From Lachnospiraceae bacterium (lineage in GTDB: Bacteria; Bacillota_A; Clostridia; Lachnospirales; Lachnospiraceae), in NCBI GenBank assembly GCA_017614185.1, contig JAGACI010000248.1, forward strand, positions 1-7,379: DNA of 7,379 bases. The letters are read 5' to 3'. The number at the start of each line of letters is the position of its first letter. Position 1 is the stretch's first letter. The position numbers were made by a program, and so were the translations under genes. Below the pieces are notes generated by a model. The model worked only from the letters and a program-made list of their open reading frames with translations. It did no database searches and was not told where the DNA came from. Below, one piece after another: positions 5,444 to 7,379 of this stretch.

Positions 5444-6331
5444 ATGAGCTTCTTATCTTACTTAATTAAAGGAATCAGCCTTGGCAGTGTATATGCGATT
5501 ATAGCACTTGGCTATACAATGGTATACGGCATTGCCAAAATGCTTAATTTCGCTCACGGAGACATAATAATGGTGGGAGCCTATACTGTTTTTACAGTTT
5601 CAACTTCACTTGGCTTTTCACCCTTATTTGGCGTGTTATTAAGCATTCTGGTTTGTACGGCTCTCGGACTTACAATCGAGAGAGTGGCGTATAAGCCTTT
5701 AAGAGGTGCGGCTTCGCCTTTGGCAGTACTTATTACGGCAATCGGTGTCAGCTACCTTCTTCAAAATATTGCCCTTTTGGTTTTTGGTGCAAATACTATT
5801 TCATTTACATCCGTAGTCAATATCGAGCCTATTATGCTTGGTAGAGACGGAGCGCTTGTAATAAGCGGAGAGACAATCGTTACAATTATTACAGGTATTA
5901 TTGTCATGATTACGCTCACGTTATTTGTAAACAAAACCAAAACAGGTCATGCAATGCTTGCTGTTTCTGAAGATAAAGGGGCAGCATCACTTATGGGTAT
6001 AAACGTAAACAGAACAATAGCGCTTACATTTGCTATCGGTTCCGCACTTGCTGCTATTGCCGGCGTTTTGCTTTGCTCAGCTTACCCTACACTTTCTCCT
6101 TATACAGGAGCCATGCCCGGTATTAAGGCATTCGTTGCAGCTGTATTCGGCGGAATTGGTTCGATTCCCGGCGCCATGATTGGCGGTATCTTGCTGGGTA
6201 TTATTGAAATATTCGGAAAGGCATATATTTCATCCCAGATGGCCGATGCCATAGTATTTGCTGTGCTTATTATTGTTTTGCTTGTTAAGCCCACAGGAAT
6301 ACTTGGGAAGAATATACAGGAGAAGGTGTGA
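5444..6331 (+). CDS. livH: Branched-chain amino acid ABC transporter, permease LivH
   Basis: Inner-membrane permease that pairs with LivM to form the translocation path of the LIV importer. The 295-residue product is strongly hydrophobic, with about eight membrane segments. It has the LivH signatures LGSVYAIIALGYTMVYGIAK (13-32), MLNFAHGDIIMVGAY (33-47), the cytoplasmic loop GHAMLAVSEDKGAASLMGIN (168-187) that contacts the ATPases, and FGGIGSIPGAMIGG (235-248). The ATG at 5444 is chosen because GGAG (5432-5435) precedes it by 8 nt and the length matches the family. An in-frame TTG at 5408 lies in the terminator loop and has no ribosome binding site. The stop overlaps the livM ATG by one base (TGATG), indicating coupled translation. 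Confidence 0.94.
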   Translation: MSFLSYLIKGISLGSVYAIIALGYTMVYGIAKMLNFAHGDIIMVGAYTVFTVSTSLGFSPLFGVLLSILVCTALGLTIERVAYKPLRGAASPLAVLITAIGVSYLLQNIALLVFGANTISFTSVVNIEPIMLGRDGALVISGETIVTIITGIIVMITLTLFVNKTKTGHAMLAVSEDKGAASLMGINVNRTIALTFAIGSALAAIAGVLLCSAYPTLSPYTGAMPGIKAFVAAVFGGIGSIPGAMIGGILLGIIEIFGKAYISSQMADAIVFAVLIIVLLVKPTGILGKNIQEKV

Positions 6332-7379
6332 TGATGAAGAATTTAATGAAGAACAAGAATTTCAAAAGCAATTTCATCACATACAGTATCGTTATCGCAG
6401 CGTTTGTTATTGTTTCGATACTTAAAAGCACTGGCAATCTTTCAAGTCTTTTTACCGGTTTGCTTGTTCCTTTGTGCGCATATATAATCCTTGCCGTATC
6501 GTTAAACCTTGTTGTTGGAATTTCGGGTGAACTTAGTATCGGACATGCCGGATTTATGTGCATAGGTGCGTTTACAAGCGCCTTTTTCTCAAAGATGTGT
6601 GCCGGATCCATGCCTGATTTGTTAAGATTCGTACTTGCCATTGTTATCGGTGCCGTTTTGGCAGGCATATTTGGCGTATTAATCGGCATTCCCGTGCTTA
6701 GATTAAAAGGAGATTATCTTGCAATAGTAACCCTCGCTTTTGGCGAAATTATCAAGAATTTTATGAACGTTCTCTACATCGGAAGAGATTCAAGAGGACT
6801 TCATTTTTCCATGACAAGCGAAATGGATCTCGGTCTCGAAGCTGATGGAGAGATGCTTATAAACGGTGCACAGGGTATTACAGGTACTCCCAAAGATTCA
6901 ACTTTTCTTATCGGATTTATACTTGTAATGATTACTCTGTTTATCGTTCTTAATCTCATCCAGAGCAGAGACGGAAGAGCGATAATGGCAATCAGAGACA
7001 ACAGAATTGCTGCAGAATCAATAGGAATCAATATTTCAAAGTATAAATTACTTGCATTTTCAGTATCAGCAATGCTTGCCGGTGCTGCAGGAGTTTTATA
7101 TTCTCATAACCTTAATAACCTTCAGGCTACCAGCAAAAACTTCGGATACAATATGTCCATTATGTTCCTTGTATTTGTCGTTTTAGGCGGTATCGGCAAT
7201 ATCAGAGGCTCAATTATAGCCGCTGTATTGTTAACGTTGCTTCCTGAGCTTTTAAGAGGCCTTAGCAACTACAGAATGCTTATTTATGCTATTGTTCTGA
7301 TTCTGATTATGCTCTTTAACTGGGCGCCCGGATGCCTGCAGTTCAGGGAGAAATACTCGCTAAAGCATTTTCTTCAAAA
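6331..7379 (+). CDS. livM: Branched-chain amino acid ABC transporter, permease LivM (3' end cut by window)
   Basis: Second membrane subunit of the LIV importer. The frame is open from the ATG at 6331 to the last base (349 codons, no stop). AGGAG (6318-6322), inside the end of livH, lies 8 nt upstream; a second ATG at 6334 is possible. A short basic N-terminus is followed by several membrane segments. Family signatures are LNLVVGISGELSIGHAGFMCIGAF (about 59-82), LKGDYLAIVTLAFGEIIKN (126-144), QGITGTPKDST (181-191), GRAIMAIRDNRIAAESIGINISKYKLLAF (215-243, the ATPase-contacting loop) and VLGGIGNIRGSIIAAVLL (284-301). The segment 151-180 is longer than in E. coli LivM but resembles Lachnospiraceae homologues as I recall them. 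The final residues (NWAPG..., 330-349) suggest only a few codons are missing. livG and livF probably follow. Confidence 0.93.
   Translation, partial: MMKNLMKNKNFKSNFITYSIVIAAFVIVSILKSTGNLSSLFTGLLVPLCAYIILAVSLNLVVGISGELSIGHAGFMCIGAFTSAFFSKMCAGSMPDLLRFVLAIVIGAVLAGIFGVLIGIPVLRLKGDYLAIVTLAFGEIIKNFMNVLYIGRDSRGLHFSMTSEMDLGLEADGEMLINGAQGITGTPKDSTFLIGFILVMITLFIVLNLIQSRDGRAIMAIRDNRIAAESIGINISKYKLLAFSVSAMLAGAAGVLYSHNLNNLQATSKNFGYNMSIMFLVFVVLGGIGNIRGSIIAAVLLTLLPELLRGLSNYRMLIYAIVLILIMLFNWAPGCLQFREKYSLKHFLQ

Noticed and set aside
6285..6689. 134-codon open frame on the - strand opposite livM
   Set aside because: The complement of hydrophobic LivM codons gives a long stop-free run. The + strand frame has clear LivM motifs and the overlap with livH.
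1..7379. Mobile elements, CRISPR arrays, tRNA or rRNA genes, defence or phage genes
   Set aside because: No long direct or inverted repeats, transposase or integrase motifs, regular spacer-repeat pattern or tRNA-like cloverleaf were seen. Nearly all of the window is compact housekeeping and transporter coding sequence.

Overview
The window looks like an ordinary stretch of a Firmicutes (class Clostridia) chromosome, most likely Lachnospiraceae. The evidence is the gene order rplU-prp-rpmA-obg-yhbY-nadD-yqeK-rsfS, an L27 with the Firmicutes N-terminal extension next to its Prp protease, strong AGGAGG-type ribosome binding sites, and moderately AT-rich sequence. LivK, LivH and LivM also resemble Lachnospiraceae homologues as I remember them. 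The genus cannot be fixed by reading; a Butyrivibrio-like relative is only a guess. All genes are on the + strand and no gap exceeds 90 bases.

Bases 2-4139 form a housekeeping block for ribosome assembly and nucleotide/NAD metabolism. L21 (complete, but starting at the window edge), the cysteine protease Prp and pre-L27 form the first unit, which ends in a clear rho-independent hairpin at 966-998. Obg GTPase, the CRM-domain protein YhbY, NadD, the HD-domain hydrolase YqeK and the ribosome silencing factor RsfS follow at spacings from +13 to -14 nt. This points to one transcript, fed at least partly by readthrough of the hairpin.

Bases 4136-7379 hold a branched-chain amino acid (LIV-type) ABC importer: lipoprotein LivK, permease LivH and permease LivM, the last cut by the window end. 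A strong-looking promoter (perfect TTGACA, 17-nt spacer, TATTAT) begins inside the rsfS stop region. A second hairpin plus U-tract (5382-5429) separates livK from livH and probably makes the binding protein more abundant than the membrane subunits. The ATPases LivG and LivF are expected just downstream.

I see no novel gene system. The parts worth a second look are regulatory. At the rsfS/livK junction, an inverted repeat can hide the livK ribosome binding site only in readthrough transcripts, and its loop holds a six-codon, three-isoleucine mini-ORF. In two places (rpmA/obg and livK/livH) a terminator hairpin is fused directly to the next gene's ribosome binding site. The Prp/L27 pair is also notable because Prp has a lengthened active-site loop.
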